NCBI RefSeq assembly: GCF_000315625.1
Contig: NW_005434567.1
Coordinates: 175,008-205,999 of the forward strand
Reading direction: 5' to 3'
Length of the DNA: 30,992 bases
DNA from: Guillardia theta CCMP2712
Taxonomy: Eukaryota; Cryptophyceae; Pyrenomonadales; Geminigeraceae
Shown here one piece after another: positions 29,645-30,992 of this stretch (position 1 is its first letter; every line of letters starts with the position of its first letter). Both the position numbers and the translations under genes were made by a program. The notes beneath the pieces are model-generated. The model saw nothing but the letters and a program-made list of their open reading frames with translations. It did not search any database and was not told the DNA's origin.

Positions 29645-30830
29645 CTAATGAGCTCTGCTCTTCCTCTCTCCCGTCCCTTTCCCTCCTCTCTGCGTCGAAG
29701 CTTCAGCCTGCTCCGACTCGCGCTCGGCGGCGAGGCCAGCAGCCCTTGAAGCACGATTCTTGATATGACCCTCTGCTGCCTCAAGTTCCGCGGCTCCTGC
29801 TCTTGCTCCAGCGCCAACAACTGCTGCTGCTCCCGCTCCCGCTCGTGCTGCTCCCGCTCCTGCTCCCGCCCCTGCTCCTGTGGCTGCTGCTGCTGAAGCT
29901 GCTGCTGCCGCCGCTTCGGCTCCTGCACCTCGTGCTCCTGATGACAGTCCAGCTGAAAGCCGAGCACTAGCCCCAGCTGTCGCTGAGCCTCCTTCCGCCA
30001 TCCTCGTGCTTGGCTGCTGCTGCCTTGCTCCCATGGATCGCAGAGACTGCACCACTCCCTCCGTCGCCGCAGCTCGCGAGCGCACTCCAACAGCCGCCTC
30101 CTCTCCTCTGCTCCCTGAAGCAGCGGGCAAGGATGACTCCCTTCCCCTCCTCGCCATCGCAACCAACGCCTGGTTCCTCTCCTCGCTGTCTCCTGCTGCT
30201 CCTGCTGCTCCTGCTGCTCCTGTCGTCTTCTCCTCCTGGCGTTGGAGGCGACCAGTGAGGGACTCGTGATCCCTTGCTCGCGTCGCCATCTTGTGGAGCT
30301 CGCCCTGCGCATGGCCGTCTCCTCCCTCCTCCTCAATCCTCTCACCCTGCCCTTCGGCAGACTCCTTGCTGGGCAGTAGGGCAGCCTCCATCGCAGACCG
30401 AGGAGGAGCGAGAGTGAGTCCATCGTGGGGGTCCCCTACGGTAAGTGAGACCGGTCCTGTATCCTCCAGCCACTGAGTTCTCACCGACAGTGAAGGAGAT
30501 GTCGAAGACAACAAAAGGAGCACCTTGGTCCTACAGGAAACAAGCTTGACCCCATTCCCCTTGCCCCCTGCCTCCCCATCCCCAGCCATGTCCTCAGCCT
30601 TGCATGTGCTGATTCATCTCCCTTCCCTTCCTCCCCCTCGCTCCCTCCTGCCCCCTTCCCCATCCTTTCTCCTCTACCTCCTCGACCTTTTCTCTCTCCC
30701 TCCCCCTCCCTCCCTCCCTCCCTCCCTCCCTCTCTTGCTGTTTCATTGCTCTGCTTCTCTCTACCTTCAACGTCCTGAAGCGTAGGTAGCGAATGTAAAG
30801 CGGCGGAGTGAGAATGCCTAGAGCCAGCCA
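29645..30830 (-). CDS. Ala-rich protein, 5'-partial (continues beyond the right edge)
   Basis: Exons 30765-30830, 30485-30530 and 29645-30435 join in phase, with introns of 234 and 49 nt. The first begins after a CTTCAG acceptor and reads WLALGILTPPLYIRYLRF, possibly membrane-associated. The second reads DQGAPFVVFDISFTV. The third opens GDPHDGLTLAPPRSAMEAAL, becomes polar and charged (KMATRARDHESLTGRLQRQE), then turns into a long Ala/Gly/Glu low-complexity tail to the stop at 29645. No ATG lies upstream before the edge repeats, so the 5' exons are outside the window or beyond a repeat-filled intron. No family is recognised. The frame in the low-complexity tail is less certain because a second minus frame (to 29428) is also open. 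Confidence 0.5.
30700..30732. repeat. (CCCT)n microsatellite in an intron
   Basis: CCCT/CCTC units lie in the 234-nt intron 30531-30764. Confidence 0.8.
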
Positions 30831-30954
30831 CTGAAGTCACGAAGAACGCGAAACAAGAAGAGGGAGAGGGAGACAAGAGGGGAGGAAGAGCGAAGAAGAG
30901 AGAGGTAGAGGCAGGGGAAGGGGCAGAGGCAGAGAGAGAGCGGGAGGCAGGCGG

Positions 30955-30992
30955 GCAGGGAGGGAGGGAGGGAGGGAAGGGAGGGAGGGAGG
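30955..30992. repeat. (AGGG)n microsatellite at the right edge
   Basis: GGGAGGGAGG-type run continuing to the last base. The preceding 100 bp are also purine-rich. Confidence 0.85.

Noticed and set aside
1..30992. CRISPR arrays, insertion sequences, operons or rRNA genes
   Set aside because: No spacer-like repeat arrays, transposase genes, bacterial start signals or rRNA signatures were seen; tandem repeats here lack spacers.

Overview
The window looks like nuclear DNA of a microbial eukaryote. Most of the convincing genes are split by very short GT-AG introns. About a dozen of these are 43-56 nt long, and their phases join cleanly into recognisable protein domains. There are no bacterial-style operons or ribosome binding sites. 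The DNA is GC-rich, full of simple repeats, and broken by GC-rich islands. A cryptophyte alga (Guillardia-like) would fit, but that is inference; no organelle, rRNA or tRNA marker was seen.

Layout. 1-4.2 kb: repeats, a GC-rich island bounded by inverted repeats, and one doubtful small ORF. 4.2-4.8 kb: a small Ser-rich/basic hypothetical protein (+). 5.3-7.8 kb: an 11-exon SET-domain methyltransferase of the Rubisco-LSMT-like class (-). 9.2-9.5 kb: the 3' end of an unrecognised gene (+). 9.7-11.5 kb or beyond: a PDZ-domain protein with a C-terminal coiled coil (-). 13.4-18.0 kb: an intronless 1515-residue secreted or surface protein of near-identical Cys-rich repeats with a C-terminal membrane anchor (-). 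18.2-20.2 kb: GC-rich intergenic DNA carrying a 371-bp foldback/MITE-like element, then a 15-bp minisatellite. 20.5-22.6 kb: an intronless two-part glycosyltransferase whose C-terminal half is a GT11 fucosyltransferase-like domain (+). 23.4-26.1 kb: a divergent phosphatidylinositol phosphate kinase (-). 27.2-28.0 kb: a probable unrecognised multi-exon gene (-). 28.7-29.3 kb: a small probable gene (+). 29.6-30.8 kb: the 3' part of an Ala-rich protein gene that runs off the right edge (-).

The genes look like independent eukaryotic genes, not a pathway cluster. The surface protein and the glycosyltransferase are divergently oriented around the foldback-element region and both enter the secretory route, but a functional link is only a guess. 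All exon models were made by eye from splice-site and phase logic; boundaries may be off by a few bases, and no database search was possible.
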